Below are positions 48,237 to 57,342 of a stretch of DNA of 64,000 nucleotides, piece after piece (position 1 is the first letter of the stretch; each line of letters starts with the position of its first letter). Source of the DNA: an uncultured Saprospiraceae bacterium. GTDB taxonomy: Bacteria; Bacteroidota; Bacteroidia; Chitinophagales; Saprospiraceae. The position numbers were made by a program, and so were the translations under genes. The stretch spans positions 124,001-188,000 of the forward strand of contig CALLWB010000001.1 of the NCBI GenBank assembly GCA_938016265.1. The letters run 5' to 3'. The notes beneath the pieces are model-generated. The model worked only from the letters and a program-made list of their open reading frames with translations. It was not told the DNA's origin and searched no databases.

Positions 48237-49175
48237 ATGAAGGAGGAATCGATTCTTGTAACTGGTGCCGGCGGACAAATAGGAACCGAGCTGGTAGAGG
48301 CACTTAGCAAACGTTATGAAAAGGTATATCCTGCAGACATCCGCCTACCTAACCATCCTACAAAAAACTTTATTCAGCTCGACGTTTTGGACAAACCCAG
48401 AATGGAAGAAGCAATTAGCGATCTGAAAATTTCCCAAGTATATCACCTCGCAGCGATCCTTTCCGCTAAGGGAGAACAAAACCCAATGCTGGCATGGGAA
48501 GTCAACTTCAAAGGCACCTTGAATGTACTGGAAATTGCTGCTGAGAAAAAACTAAATAGAGTATTCTGCCCAAGCAGTATCGCTGTTTTCGGACCCAATA
48601 CACCGAGTGTCAATACGCCACAACACACGATCACCGATCCGACAACGATCTATGGCGTGACGAAACTGGCAGGAGAGCGATGGTGTGTACATTATTTTCA
48701 AAAGCGGGGGGTGGATGTTCGTAGCTTGCGTTATCCTGGATTGATTGGTTATAAGACGATGCCTGGTGGTGGGACAACTGATTATGCAGTGGAAATTTTT
48801 CATGAAGCCCTCAAGAACAACCATTACACAAGCTACATTGCACCTGACACCAGAATGCCCATGATGTTTATGCCAGACGCCATCCGTGCTACTTTAAACT
48901 TGATGGAGGCTCCCACAGAACAAATCACTATCCGATCTTCTTACAACGTTGCCGGCGTCAACTTCACACCAAGAGAACTCAGTGCTGCCATAAAAAAACA
49001 ACTTCCAGACTTCAACATTGACTATCAACCGGATTTCCGTGATTTGATAGCGCAGAGTTGGCCTTCTAGTTTGGACGATAGCGCTGCTGCTAATGATTGG
49101 GGATGGAAACCCGCCTACGATTTAGAGAAAATGGTAAAGGAGATGCTTTTGCAATTGCAAGCTAAATTGGTTTAG
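48237..49175 (+). CDS. NAD-dependent epimerase/dehydratase, L-threonine 3-dehydrogenase-like
   Basis: 312 aa from the ATG at 48237 (MKEESILVTGAGGQIGTEL); an upstream in-frame start is rejected because it adds an unrelated hydrophobic stretch. Rossmann motif TGAGGQIG, the FCPSSIAVFGP serine motif and the catalytic YGVTK are present. The GGGTTDYAVEIF and YIAPDTRMPMMFMPD segments are those of the SDR-type threonine dehydrogenase that oxidises threonine to 2-amino-3-ketobutyrate. A sugar-nucleotide epimerase is less likely. Confidence 0.85.
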   Translation: MKEESILVTGAGGQIGTELVEALSKRYEKVYPADIRLPNHPTKNFIQLDVLDKPRMEEAISDLKISQVYHLAAILSAKGEQNPMLAWEVNFKGTLNVLEIAAEKKLNRVFCPSSIAVFGPNTPSVNTPQHTITDPTTIYGVTKLAGERWCVHYFQKRGVDVRSLRYPGLIGYKTMPGGGTTDYAVEIFHEALKNNHYTSYIAPDTRMPMMFMPDAIRATLNLMEAPTEQITIRSSYNVAGVNFTPRELSAAIKKQLPDFNIDYQPDFRDLIAQSWPSSLDDSAAANDWGWKPAYDLEKMVKEMLLQLQAKLV

Positions 49176-49301
49176 GGACGTTCGTTTCCGATAATAAGCT
49201 TATCAACGATTAGTAATGAAAAAATTGAAGAACAATCTTTGAGGGTTTCTGCATCCTTCAAAGGACTTGAAATGTTACCGAAACCCTTCGGAAGGAGGAT
49301 T

Positions 49302-49338
49302 AAAAAAAAAACCTCGAAGATAAATCTTCGAGGTTTTT
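49302..49338. terminator. Terminator-like hairpin below tRNA-Asn
   Basis: AACCTCGAAGA/TCTTCGAGGTT (49310-49320 with 49325-49335), with an A9 tract on one side and T5 on the other. On the minus strand it terminates tRNA-Asn, and it could also serve plus-strand transcripts. Confidence 0.75.
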
Positions 49339-49342
49339 GAAG

Positions 49343-49416
49343 CGCCCTCACCTGGACTCGAACCAGGGACCTATTGATTAACAGTCAACCGCTCTAACCA
49401 ACTGAGCTATGAAGGC
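49343..49416 (-). tRNA. tRNA-Asn (GUU)
   Basis: 74 nt. Acceptor GCCTTCA/TGAGGGC (one G-U), D-arm GCTC...GAGC, anticodon arm GTTGA-CTGTTAA-TCAAT with anticodon GUU, and T-arm CCTGG-TTCGAGT-CCAGG, with discriminator G. The CCA end is not encoded. Standard cloverleaf. Confidence 0.95.
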
Positions 49417-49578
49417 GTTTATTTTTCAAAAGTACTTATTTAAACTCAAAGTTGAGTCAAAAAGTTCCATTAAATTTGCTCTTTTTAAAAAACTTTTTTG
49501 GTAAAAGAGCGACGCAAATGTAGTGTAAGAAAAATAAATGTGCAATCTTTGTGGCGAAAATTTTAAAAAAATATTTTT

Positions 49579-50505
49579 ATGAGCATATTAACAGTTGGAA
49601 CAGTTGCGTTTGATTCTATAGAAACGCCCTATGGAAAAGCAGACAGAATCGTCGGAGGAGCAGCGACTTATATAAGTTGGGCCGCTTCCTATTTTGTAGA
49701 TGATATAAAATTGTGTTCCGTTATCGGAGACGATTTTCCGGAACATGAATTAGAAGAACTCCGGGCAAGAGGAGTTTCTACCGAGGGACTTCAAGTAAAA
49801 AAAGGAGAAAAAAGTTTCTTCTGGGCAGGAAAATATCATGATGACATGAATGGTCGGGACACTTTAGCGACCGAATTGAACGTTCTTGCAGATTTTGATC
49901 CAGTCCTTCCTGAAAGTTATAAGGACGCGGAATATGTGATGTTAGGCAACCTGACACCAGAAGTTCAAATGAAAGTAATCAAGCAAATGAATAAGCGCCC
50001 TAAGTTGGTCGTATTGGATACGATGAACTTTTGGATGGATGTTGCACTAGACAGCTTGCTAAAGGTAATCGCTGAAGTAGATGTACTGACGATCAATGAC
50101 GAGGAAGCTAGACAACTTTCTGGAGAACATTCTCTGGTAAAGGCGGCAAGAAAAATCCGAGCAATGGGCCCTGACTATCTAGTCATCAAAAAAGGAGAAC
50201 ACGGTGCGCTGCTTTTTCACGGCGAAAATATTTTCTTTGCGCCGGCACTGCCATTAGAAGAAGTTTTTGACCCTACGGGCGCGGGAGACACCTTTGCAGG
50301 TGGTTTCATCGGGCATTTGGCTAAAACGGATGACCTTTCTTTCGAAAACATGAAGCGAGCTGTTGTTTATGGCTCCATGATGGCTTCTTGTACGGTAGAA
50401 AAGTTTGGTATCGAAAAGTTGAAAAACCTCAGCACGACGGAACTTGACAAAAGAATGGAGCAGTTTGCTAATTTAACTGCTTTTGATGCTGGAGTAAAAT
50501 TTTAG
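49579..50505 (+). CDS. PfkB-family carbohydrate kinase
   Basis: 308 aa. PfkB signature DPTGAGDTFAGGFIGHL near residue 232 (catalytic Asp in GAGD), and the N-terminal GGAATYISWAASYFVDD substrate-lid region. Members phosphorylate sugars or nucleosides with ATP. The TINDEEARQLSGEHSLVKAA stretch fits adenosine-kinase or ribokinase-like sugar kinases. The substrate is uncertain. Followed by a bidirectional terminator. Confidence 0.85.
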   Translation: MSILTVGTVAFDSIETPYGKADRIVGGAATYISWAASYFVDDIKLCSVIGDDFPEHELEELRARGVSTEGLQVKKGEKSFFWAGKYHDDMNGRDTLATELNVLADFDPVLPESYKDAEYVMLGNLTPEVQMKVIKQMNKRPKLVVLDTMNFWMDVALDSLLKVIAEVDVLTINDEEARQLSGEHSLVKAARKIRAMGPDYLVIKKGEHGALLFHGENIFFAPALPLEEVFDPTGAGDTFAGGFIGHLAKTDDLSFENMKRAVVYGSMMASCTVEKFGIEKLKNLSTTELDKRMEQFANLTAFDAGVKF

Positions 50506-50575
50506 TTTTAACTCGAGAATTAAATTATTCATAGATTGATCCGATTTTTCGGACAAGATCAATCGCTAAAGAAAA

Positions 50576-50616
50576 AGGGTTGGATGCTACATTTGCGTCC
50601 AACCCTATATTTTTAG
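50576..50616. terminator. Bidirectional intrinsic terminator
   Basis: 12-bp stem AGGGTTGGATGC/GCGTCCAACCCT (50576-50587 with 50595-50606, one G-U), flanked by A and T runs. It lies between the converging PfkB gene and the tail-fibre-like gene, serving both. Confidence 0.7.
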
Positions 50617-50634
50617 TATTAAGTTACTTTACTG

Positions 50635-51615
50635 CTATTGTCCCTTCCTTTCCTTGATCAAATCCTCATTTTGTTTTTTGAGGGCGTCGATCTGTTTTTG
50701 CTGTTCGATGGTGTGAAGGAATAGTTCTTCGATTTTTTCCATAAAAATGACATTCATTTCAGTCATTTCGTAGCCATTTTCGTCTATTTCTTTTGCTGAA
50801 GGAACGTTGGGAAGGTGCTTATTCTTCGCAACAAACTGTTCTACATCTGTTAGGCTTTTTAGGCTGTAATTTTCATCGAATACGTAATCTGCCCAGCCAG
50901 CAGTGTTACTATCAGCAACTTTGACGCGCTCCGTCAATATTCCGTCTGGTACATACAGGTCGTAGTTGCCAGGCATATTTAGTGTATTGATACCGACTTT
51001 GCCGTTGTGTATCCATAGACCTCCTCCTGCTCGCACGGTGTTGTCTACATCAAATCCGATACCGAGTGCAGTGCCATACCAGTTATTTGTTGTCGTTGCT
51101 CTAATGGCACGAATTCCTAAGCTAACGCTGTTACCACCAGATTTAATTCCAAAACTGGCTAGTGCTTCATCTTCCAACCAATTGGCGCTAAGTGTTCCTG
51201 CGCTAGTGCGAAGGGTGGTACTTGCTGCAGTTCCTGTCAAGTCATGGCTATTAGCTACGGCTAGTTTGGCGTCTGGCGTTGTAGTGCCGATACCTATATT
51301 TCCAGCATTGGTAATCAGCATTCTTGAAGCTGGATAACCTGTGGCGCCATGGACTCTAAAATGAAGTCCACCAGTTACCCGTTGGATATCTGCCCGAAAG
51401 TTATCTGGATCATTACTATAGATCACCATTCCAGGAGAACCGCCAGGAGAACCAACGTTGACCGAACCTGTAGAAGAACCAGGGTTATCAAAAAGTCCGC
51501 TTCCCATTACGTGAAGATTTGACATAGGATTGGCTGTTCCAATACCTACATTTTGTGCAAAACCGTCAAACACAAAAAAGAATGTCAGTAAAACTAGGGA
51601 GATTAAATATTTCAT
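50635..51615 (-). CDS. Secreted tail-fibre-like protein with C-terminal chaperone-like stalk
   Basis: 326 aa. Signal peptide 1-20 (LLTFFFVFDGFAQ). The body contains two NVGIGTANP/IGIGTTTPDAKL repeats typical of Bacteroidota tail-fibre-like surface proteins. Its C-terminal ~90 residues (WADYVFDENYSLKSLTDVEQ, then FVAKNKHLPNVPSAKEIDEN, a coiled coil and a terminal IEQQKQIDALKKQNEDL) resemble the endosialidase-type chaperone stalk. It probably forms trimers at the cell surface; function unknown. No YPNP sorting domain. Confidence 0.75.
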   Translation of the reverse strand: MKYLISLVLLTFFFVFDGFAQNVGIGTANPMSNLHVMGSGLFDNPGSSTGSVNVGSPGGSPGMVIYSNDPDNFRADIQRVTGGLHFRVHGATGYPASRMLITNAGNIGIGTTTPDAKLAVANSHDLTGTAASTTLRTSAGTLSANWLEDEALASFGIKSGGNSVSLGIRAIRATTTNNWYGTALGIGFDVDNTVRAGGGLWIHNGKVGINTLNMPGNYDLYVPDGILTERVKVADSNTAGWADYVFDENYSLKSLTDVEQFVAKNKHLPNVPSAKEIDENGYEMTEMNVIFMEKIEELFLHTIEQQKQIDALKKQNEDLIKERKGQ

Positions 51616-51701
51616 AAGAAGGGATTTTATTCTAGAAGGAATGTTTTCGAATACTATAAAAATAACAAAAAAAATGATGCGAACGGTTTGTTCTTAGCAA
51701 T

Positions 51702-51731
51702 AAAAAAACCTACTAGGGTTGTAGCAGGCTT
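51702..51731 (-). terminator. Weak terminator of the trypsin-like gene
   Basis: Short stem CCTAC/GTAG(CA)GG followed on the minus strand by TTTTTT, 25 bp after the stop codon. The stem is weak. Confidence 0.35.
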
Positions 51732-51754
51732 TTAAACGATATTTTTTGCTGAAT

Positions 51755-52843
51755 TTAATCTTCTTCTGATTTCCAAATGGCTCCAAATTTGTCGACTAAA
51801 ATATCATCGTAATGGTCTGATTTTTCAAACAGATTTTTGATTAGTGTTTTGCCAGATTCCAAATTGAGGTATCGATCATAGATGACTAGTGACAGTACTA
51901 CGTCCTGATTGTAGATACTAAAAGTGAGTCCTTCCATTTTGTTGTTCTCTCGCAGGAGATATTCATAGATAGAAGAAATGTTTTGTTTAGGTAATTTTGC
52001 GAGAAATGCATCGCACATGATAAACCCAGTTTTCCCATGATAAGAAATATGAATGGTCGCACTACCTTGCTCGATCTCCCAATGGGAAGGACCTCTCCTG
52101 GATAGTTTTACATCATGGCCAGCATCAGAGATTATCTTTTCTAGGGTGCTTGAGATTCCGGTTGGTTGGTAGTCGTCCAGATCAGACGGCAGTTTTATCT
52201 TTGAACCACAATGGGGGCAATACCCTGCATCAATTGTATCTTCGAAAACTAAGTTGGAACAGGAATGGCACCGGCTCCCGATTTTGCCGTAATTTTCTTT
52301 ATAGTCGGACAGCGCGGACTTCAGATAAGAAACGTCGAGTGCAAATCCGAGGTTGTTGGAATTGCTAAAAATCATGGTGTTTACGCCTATCACATAGCCT
52401 TGGTCATTTACTAGCGGCCCACCGCTGTTGCCAGGATTGATCGCTGCATCTGTCTGGATGTAATTGAGGTCTTTTTCGTCCATATGCCGTGTGGCGTTGG
52501 ATACGATCCCTTGAGTAGTGGTGTATTTCAATCCCATTGGATGTCCAATAGCGATCACACGGTCTCCGTCATTTATGGGATCTTGTGTCAATTGGACATT
52601 TTGAAAATCTTTTTTGTCAGGTGGGGCTAGAAAAGCCAAATCATGGTGCGGGTCGGAAAACAGCACTCTAGCAATCGTTTTATCAAAAGAATTGCCGTCA
52701 ATGGCGACTTCTTTACTGTCTCGTACAACGTGTTCGTTAGTGACAATAACATCATGGTCTTTCAAATAAAAGCCAGTTCCTGTGCTAAATGGAGTGGCTA
52801 TTTGAATAACGACATCTTTATATTTTTCAATTATTTCTCGCAT
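51755..52843 (-). CDS. Cytoplasmic trypsin-like protease with zinc ribbon and YbjN-like domain
   Basis: 362 aa and no signal peptide. Residues ~1-185 are a HtrA-like serine protease fold with an intact triad: His38 (VTNEHV), Asp68 (PHHDLAFL) and Ser140 (INPGNSGGPLV). A four-Cys zinc ribbon follows (Cys192, 195, 209, 212; CHSC and CPHC). The last ~130 residues look like a YbjN/type III chaperone-like fold (EYLLRENNKMEGLTFSIYNQ). No PDZ domain is seen, unlike DegP. The partner gene lies 19 bp upstream. The combination suggests a cytosolic protease guided by the zinc ribbon and YbjN-like part; target unknown. Confidence 0.75.
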   Translation of the reverse strand: MREIIEKYKDVVIQIATPFSTGTGFYLKDHDVIVTNEHVVRDSKEVAIDGNSFDKTIARVLFSDPHHDLAFLAPPDKKDFQNVQLTQDPINDGDRVIAIGHPMGLKYTTTQGIVSNATRHMDEKDLNYIQTDAAINPGNSGGPLVNDQGYVIGVNTMIFSNSNNLGFALDVSYLKSALSDYKENYGKIGSRCHSCSNLVFEDTIDAGYCPHCGSKIKLPSDLDDYQPTGISSTLEKIISDAGHDVKLSRRGPSHWEIEQGSATIHISYHGKTGFIMCDAFLAKLPKQNISSIYEYLLRENNKMEGLTFSIYNQDVVLSLVIYDRYLNLESGKTLIKNLFEKSDHYDDILVDKFGAIWKSEED

Positions 52844-52862
52844 AATTTCAATCTCTGAATTT

Positions 52863-54200
52863 TTAGACTGTTTTATTTTTTTCTGCTTCTGTGTGATCGA
52901 GCGCTTTGACCATTAACATAAAGCTTTTCGCAAATTCCGGCATAGAACTGAAATTTAGTAGTCCTGTATTCGGATTTAGCTTAGGGTATTTTCTGTTGTT
53001 TGATTTTGCGATTTCCGCAATCTCATTTTTGATGTTGCTCTTATTTACTTTTCCACTTTCGTCGACGTATTCATTGTCAATGCCAAGGGCAACGAAGTAT
53101 TCATGTTCAATGATTTCTATCAATAAATGCAGGTATTCGCGATCTGGTTGTGGTACGGCAAAATTGAAGAGGTTGTACCCTGCGATGTAACCAGGAATAC
53201 TAACGGCGACTTCAGGAAAGCTGTTGTCTTTGTACCAATCCATCTTGGATAGCTCACCGTCTATGGTCCCGATCACCTGTTCGTGACTGGAGGGCGTTGT
53301 GATACCAAAGGTAGAATTGACCTTATACATTTCTTTGTTGAAATCTTCCTCTGTTCGGTCAAGTAGTTTTTTAAGCTCCTTGATTAAATCTAGGGATTTT
53401 TGTTCAGAGGATTTGTTGTCTCTGGCAAAATACAAATTGTGGCAGCGTTCCAATGATTCCATCATAAAACCTTCCGGTTGAATCAGGTAGTCCAGTTTGT
53501 AGATGAGGTAAAGCAACAGAAAGGTAATCCCGCCAGCGTATTTTGTTGAATCCATTGATTCGATGCGCTCGATGGTTTGTTTTATCCATTTTTGTGAATG
53601 AGCATACTTGACATTTTTTTCCAACTCAGGGAGTTGTTCTATGTGTCCGGTGTCAACAGTATGGAGCATTTCAAATTCGTTAACGAGTAAATCATCCTGT
53701 TTGTCAGCATTGATGGACATTTCTTTCAGTGCGTAGTACAACTTAAATGGGGAACCGTCGATAGTATGTGTGTCAAACTTCATACAGATCGAGTTGTCTT
53801 CATTGAGGCAAAACTTGGAGTATTTGAGGGAGTAGTTTTTTTCCATCAATCGACGCATAAACCCAACATTCAGTCGGTCACATTTGACGACGGTGGTTTT
53901 TGCGGAGACCATGTTTGGCCCAGCGATGCCGGTTATTTTCTTAGATCCTTGGAGCAATTCAAAATGAATGTTTTCACCATCTTTAGAATGAGAAACATTG
54001 TTTTGTTTCGGATCTTTTAAGTATTGGAAAAAGCTATCATAGGACTCCAAGTGTTCCTTTTTGTCAAATTTTTTGACGGAGGCTTCCCAGGCATCGAGTT
54101 GGTCTGGAGTTTTGTAGGAGTCAGAGTACCGCCCAAAGCGTATATTAGGCTGTTTTTTTTTCTTTGTGGTTGTACCAAACAACCGATCAAAAAGTCCCAT
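52863..54200 (-). CDS. Hypothetical protein paired with the trypsin-like protease
   Basis: 445 aa, no signal peptide. A basic N-terminus (MGLFDRLFGTTTKKKKQP) precedes a region (about 60-190) with the same alternating pattern as the C-terminal domain of the adjacent protease (FMRRLMEKNYSLKYSKFCLN and DKQDDLLVNEF against DHYDDILVDKF), so it is probably YbjN-like. The second half is helical (ITFLLLYLIYKLDYLIQPEG, ELKKLLDRTEEDFNKEM). I do not recognise the family. As the first gene of a two-gene operon it may be the substrate, adaptor or regulator of the protease. Confidence 0.6.
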   Translation of the reverse strand: MGLFDRLFGTTTKKKKQPNIRFGRYSDSYKTPDQLDAWEASVKKFDKKEHLESYDSFFQYLKDPKQNNVSHSKDGENIHFELLQGSKKITGIAGPNMVSAKTTVVKCDRLNVGFMRRLMEKNYSLKYSKFCLNEDNSICMKFDTHTIDGSPFKLYYALKEMSINADKQDDLLVNEFEMLHTVDTGHIEQLPELEKNVKYAHSQKWIKQTIERIESMDSTKYAGGITFLLLYLIYKLDYLIQPEGFMMESLERCHNLYFARDNKSSEQKSLDLIKELKKLLDRTEEDFNKEMYKVNSTFGITTPSSHEQVIGTIDGELSKMDWYKDNSFPEVAVSIPGYIAGYNLFNFAVPQPDREYLHLLIEIIEHEYFVALGIDNEYVDESGKVNKSNIKNEIAEIAKSNNRKYPKLNPNTGLLNFSSMPEFAKSFMLMVKALDHTEAEKNKTV

Positions 54201-54677
54201 TTTTCTATTTTTTAAGAGCTAAATGTAGGGTTTTTTTTATATAAAGCAAAAGTCATTTTCATTCGGGGCTACAAATTCTGAGCATGTTCAACCATTTGAT
54301 TTGTTACGGAGAGGGGAGAGATATGTTACTGTTTGCAGCGTTTATTCTTTTGAAAAATGGAGGTGGTGCCTAATTACCAATTCACTAAAGCTCTTGTGTC
54401 CAGTAAATTATAGTTTAGGTTTTATTGTGAATTTTAGTTTTAGAATTAGAGAATTGGTTTGAATTTGATTTAAACTTAGCCCAAAAAACCCTAACTTGTC
54501 CTTCAAAGAAAGAACACTTGCCGACGGAAAGTGCGCCAAACCAGCAATTTTGATGTATACAATTTTTGTAATGCAAACAGAATGGAGCGCCTCACTTTTT
54601 TGTCAGGCAACAGGAATTTAGGAAAAACAACAACGCGCAGTTGTATTTAAATAAATGTACACTCAAACCCCCAATTG

Positions 54678-55181
54678 ATGAATCTAAAAGGAAATGAAAC
54701 CAAGACAAGTACAGCGAAGAAGACAGTACGTAAAAACTCAATTTCTGCAAACCTGTTAAACACCACCAATATGAAATCCTTCGACAGTGCTACCGTAACC
54801 CTCTCGTATGACAAACGAAAAAAGGCTGTAAAAGTAGTGGAAGGCAACAAAAGGCCCGTCTTTTTTGTCTTTAACGATCTCGGCGTCAGTTTTGAATTAT
54901 CAAGCGGCAAGCTCAAGATTGGAGAGTTCGACTTAGCAACACCTCCAATTAGTAATAGTGTTTTCCCTGTGTCCGATACCGTAATACCAACTATTGGTTG
55001 GAGTCACGATGATGGCAATTTGATTGTAGGAACTTATAGCGAGAATGAAGGAAAAACAATAAATACAGCCGACGTATTTATTGGGGTTGATCCAATAAGA
55101 GGAAACCTAGGGGCTACTATTCAGATTGACAACAATGGACTTTCCACAACACATGCGGTGGTGTCTGGACGAATTTCTTAG
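54678..55181 (+). CDS. Hypothetical protein
   Basis: 167 aa from the ATG at 54678; a TTG one codon earlier is less likely. A basic, probably disordered N-terminus (TKTSTAKKTVRKNS) is followed by a beta-rich domain (ATVTLSYDKRKKAVKVVEGN, TAVIPTIGW-like strands, NNGLSTTHAVVSGRIS). No signal peptide or known motif. Function unknown. Its stop codon overlaps the end of the convergent gene by four bases. The 54201-54677 interval upstream shows nothing I can name. Confidence 0.5.
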   Translation: MNLKGNETKTSTAKKTVRKNSISANLLNTTNMKSFDSATVTLSYDKRKKAVKVVEGNKRPVFFVFNDLGVSFELSSGKLKIGEFDLATPPISNSVFPVSDTVIPTIGWSHDDGNLIVGTYSENEGKTINTADVFIGVDPIRGNLGATIQIDNNGLSTTHAVVSGRIS

Positions 55182-56695
55182 GAGCTTTCCAATACCTTTA
55201 ATAATTGAGAAACTGATTTTTGATTGGTCAGTTCCGCACGAACAGCAATTAGCAGTTCGGCAAGCCATGCTGGGTTTGGTACATTCTCGTCTATAAAAAT
55301 TTGTTCTGTGGTTTTTTCAAACGCAGTCAAAATGTTTTTTGCAGAGGAGGGAGTGGATTGTTTTAGGGCGCTAAGAAAATCAAGACATTTTTGTTCGAAA
55401 AAACTAATTTGCCCTAGTTGTCGGAAGTACCTATTTAGGCCACGCAGGCAATTTTCAAATTTTTCGACCTGCTCGAGTTTATAAAAAATAAAACATCTCA
55501 TAATCCTTGACATTCTCTGTAGGTCTTGCCGAATTAGTTTTTCACTTTTTGCAATTTGTTTTTCTAACCAATTCAAAGAAAGCAGATAGTTCTCTTTCAG
55601 AAAATAGACGGAGGCTATATTGTTTATTAAGTCTATTTGATTGGTAATTGTGATGTGAGGTCCATGTTTCTTCAGCCCTTTTTCGATTGCTGGAACTAAC
55701 GAAACTGCTCCTTCCAAATTTCCCATATTCAGATAATAATACAGCATAAAGTTATATAAGTCCCTAAACCCCTTAGCAGATTCAAGCGGCTGGAGGGTAG
55801 TGGCTTTTCGAAGCTCTTCAATGGAATCTTCATTTATTGTTGAAAAATCATTCGCAGCAATGCATTTTGAGAAATAATTTAGCAAATGGTCGCCATAGAT
55901 GTGGTTATATTCGTTTATCAGCGCTGGATTTTTTTTCCAAAGATCGACTATTTGTCTATAGTACACAATTGACTTTTTCTCCATTCCGTTTATAGAATTG
56001 TAGAGACCTGAAATTTGAAGGTATTTTACATTTGCATAGAAACTCAGTAGCCCGTTTTTCTTCAATTCTTCCAGTGTGTTAATTTGTTGTTTGAGTATAT
56101 CGTTCAACTCACCGTCAATTACTTTACTTTTTTGGTTGAAAATAGAAAGGTGGGAATAAAAAATCTGACTAATAGCATTTTCATGATTTAGAATAGAAAT
56201 GATTTTTTTTTCTTCTTCTATTAATAAATCGATTTCATTCCCTTTTTTTCCTAGGCGATTGGCGGCGCTTCGTTGTTTAGGGATGATTTCAAGGATGGCG
56301 GGGTAGTGCTCGATCTCGTAGGCTTGAGTTTTGGCCTTTTCCCACAATTTTTGGGCTTTTTCAAACAAACCACGCTCCTGGAGGAGGGCTGCATTCATCA
56401 ACGACTCCTTTATTTTTGCCTTTTCAGATTTTTGACTTTGGTAGTTTCGGATGGTTTTTAGTAGTAATTCGAACAGGACGCTCTTTTCTTTTGCCAGATT
56501 TTTAGCAAGGGCTTCTCCTTTAAATTTCTCCTTGAGGTCGTCAGAAGAATAGCTTTGCATTTTATTCAATTCGTCAAACAGTCGCTTGTAGTTGCTGGTG
56601 TTTTCTCCTTTTCTCTTTGTTTCTGTACTAAAATACCTTTTCTCACTCTTCGACATGGAGTGGATGAACTTATGCAAGTCGTCGGATTTGGACAT
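55178..56695 (-). CDS. Large all-helical hypothetical protein, paralogue 1
   Basis: 505 aa, all alpha-helical. The N-terminus reads DLHKFIHSMSKSEKRYFST, the hallmark of a family recurring in Saprospiraceae-type genomes, followed by SNYKRLFDELNKMQ and TPR-like helices to the C-terminus. No membrane segment, no catalytic motif. A homologous gene (about 500 aa) stands divergently 647 bp away. A TPR-like scaffold is the best guess. Confidence 0.65.
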   Translation of the reverse strand: MSKSDDLHKFIHSMSKSEKRYFSTETKRKGENTSNYKRLFDELNKMQSYSSDDLKEKFKGEALAKNLAKEKSVLFELLLKTIRNYQSQKSEKAKIKESLMNAALLQERGLFEKAQKLWEKAKTQAYEIEHYPAILEIIPKQRSAANRLGKKGNEIDLLIEEEKKIISILNHENAISQIFYSHLSIFNQKSKVIDGELNDILKQQINTLEELKKNGLLSFYANVKYLQISGLYNSINGMEKKSIVYYRQIVDLWKKNPALINEYNHIYGDHLLNYFSKCIAANDFSTINEDSIEELRKATTLQPLESAKGFRDLYNFMLYYYLNMGNLEGAVSLVPAIEKGLKKHGPHITITNQIDLINNIASVYFLKENYLLSLNWLEKQIAKSEKLIRQDLQRMSRIMRCFIFYKLEQVEKFENCLRGLNRYFRQLGQISFFEQKCLDFLSALKQSTPSSAKNILTAFEKTTEQIFIDENVPNPAWLAELLIAVRAELTNQKSVSQLLKVLESS

Positions 56696-57342
56696 AAATA
56701 TGGATTGGAGTGGTTCGCTTTTTTAAATATTCATACAATTTAGCCAAAATTTGAGGATTTGACCACTAAAAAAGGGATCATTTTTAGGGTTGGAATATTT
56801 ATTCCGATACAAAACAAATTACATTTAATAGATTTATTATCAGGTACTTGAGCTTATTATTTTCGAAAAAAAATGCTTGGAACTTAGATTTTTACTCTTT
56901 TTGTGGTTTGATTATTTTCTGTATATCTGCCAATTTTGTTTTTGAATCTGGCAAAAATCTGGATTTTCAGTTCATTGACATTATTGGCAAAACTACTTTT
57001 TTTGATTCCTTAGTGCATTCAACATCAGTCAAAAAAGAAATTTTCTAATTAAAATAACTTTTTTTAAAGGCTTAGAGAACACACTTTTTGAGATTGATGG
57101 CAATCATAAAAAACGCTTAATCAAATCCGCACTAAATTCACAAGTCGCTGACAGTCAGTAACAATAACAAAGAGAGGTGTGGGCAATTAAACATTTTAAT
57201 TTATTGTAATGCGAGGAATGTTCATCTTAGAAGAGTAACATTTGAGTTTTTGTTGTTTTCAGGGGTCAGGCTTTGACTATAAATTTGTCATCGTAATCAG
57301 AAAGAAACCTTGTAACCCCAATTACAAAAAAAACTTACTACT

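Noticed and set aside
56848-57048. Short plus-strand frame (66 codons) in the gap between the helical paralogues
   Set aside because: AT-rich sequence with no conservation signal; Phe- and Ser-rich translation typical of chance frames.
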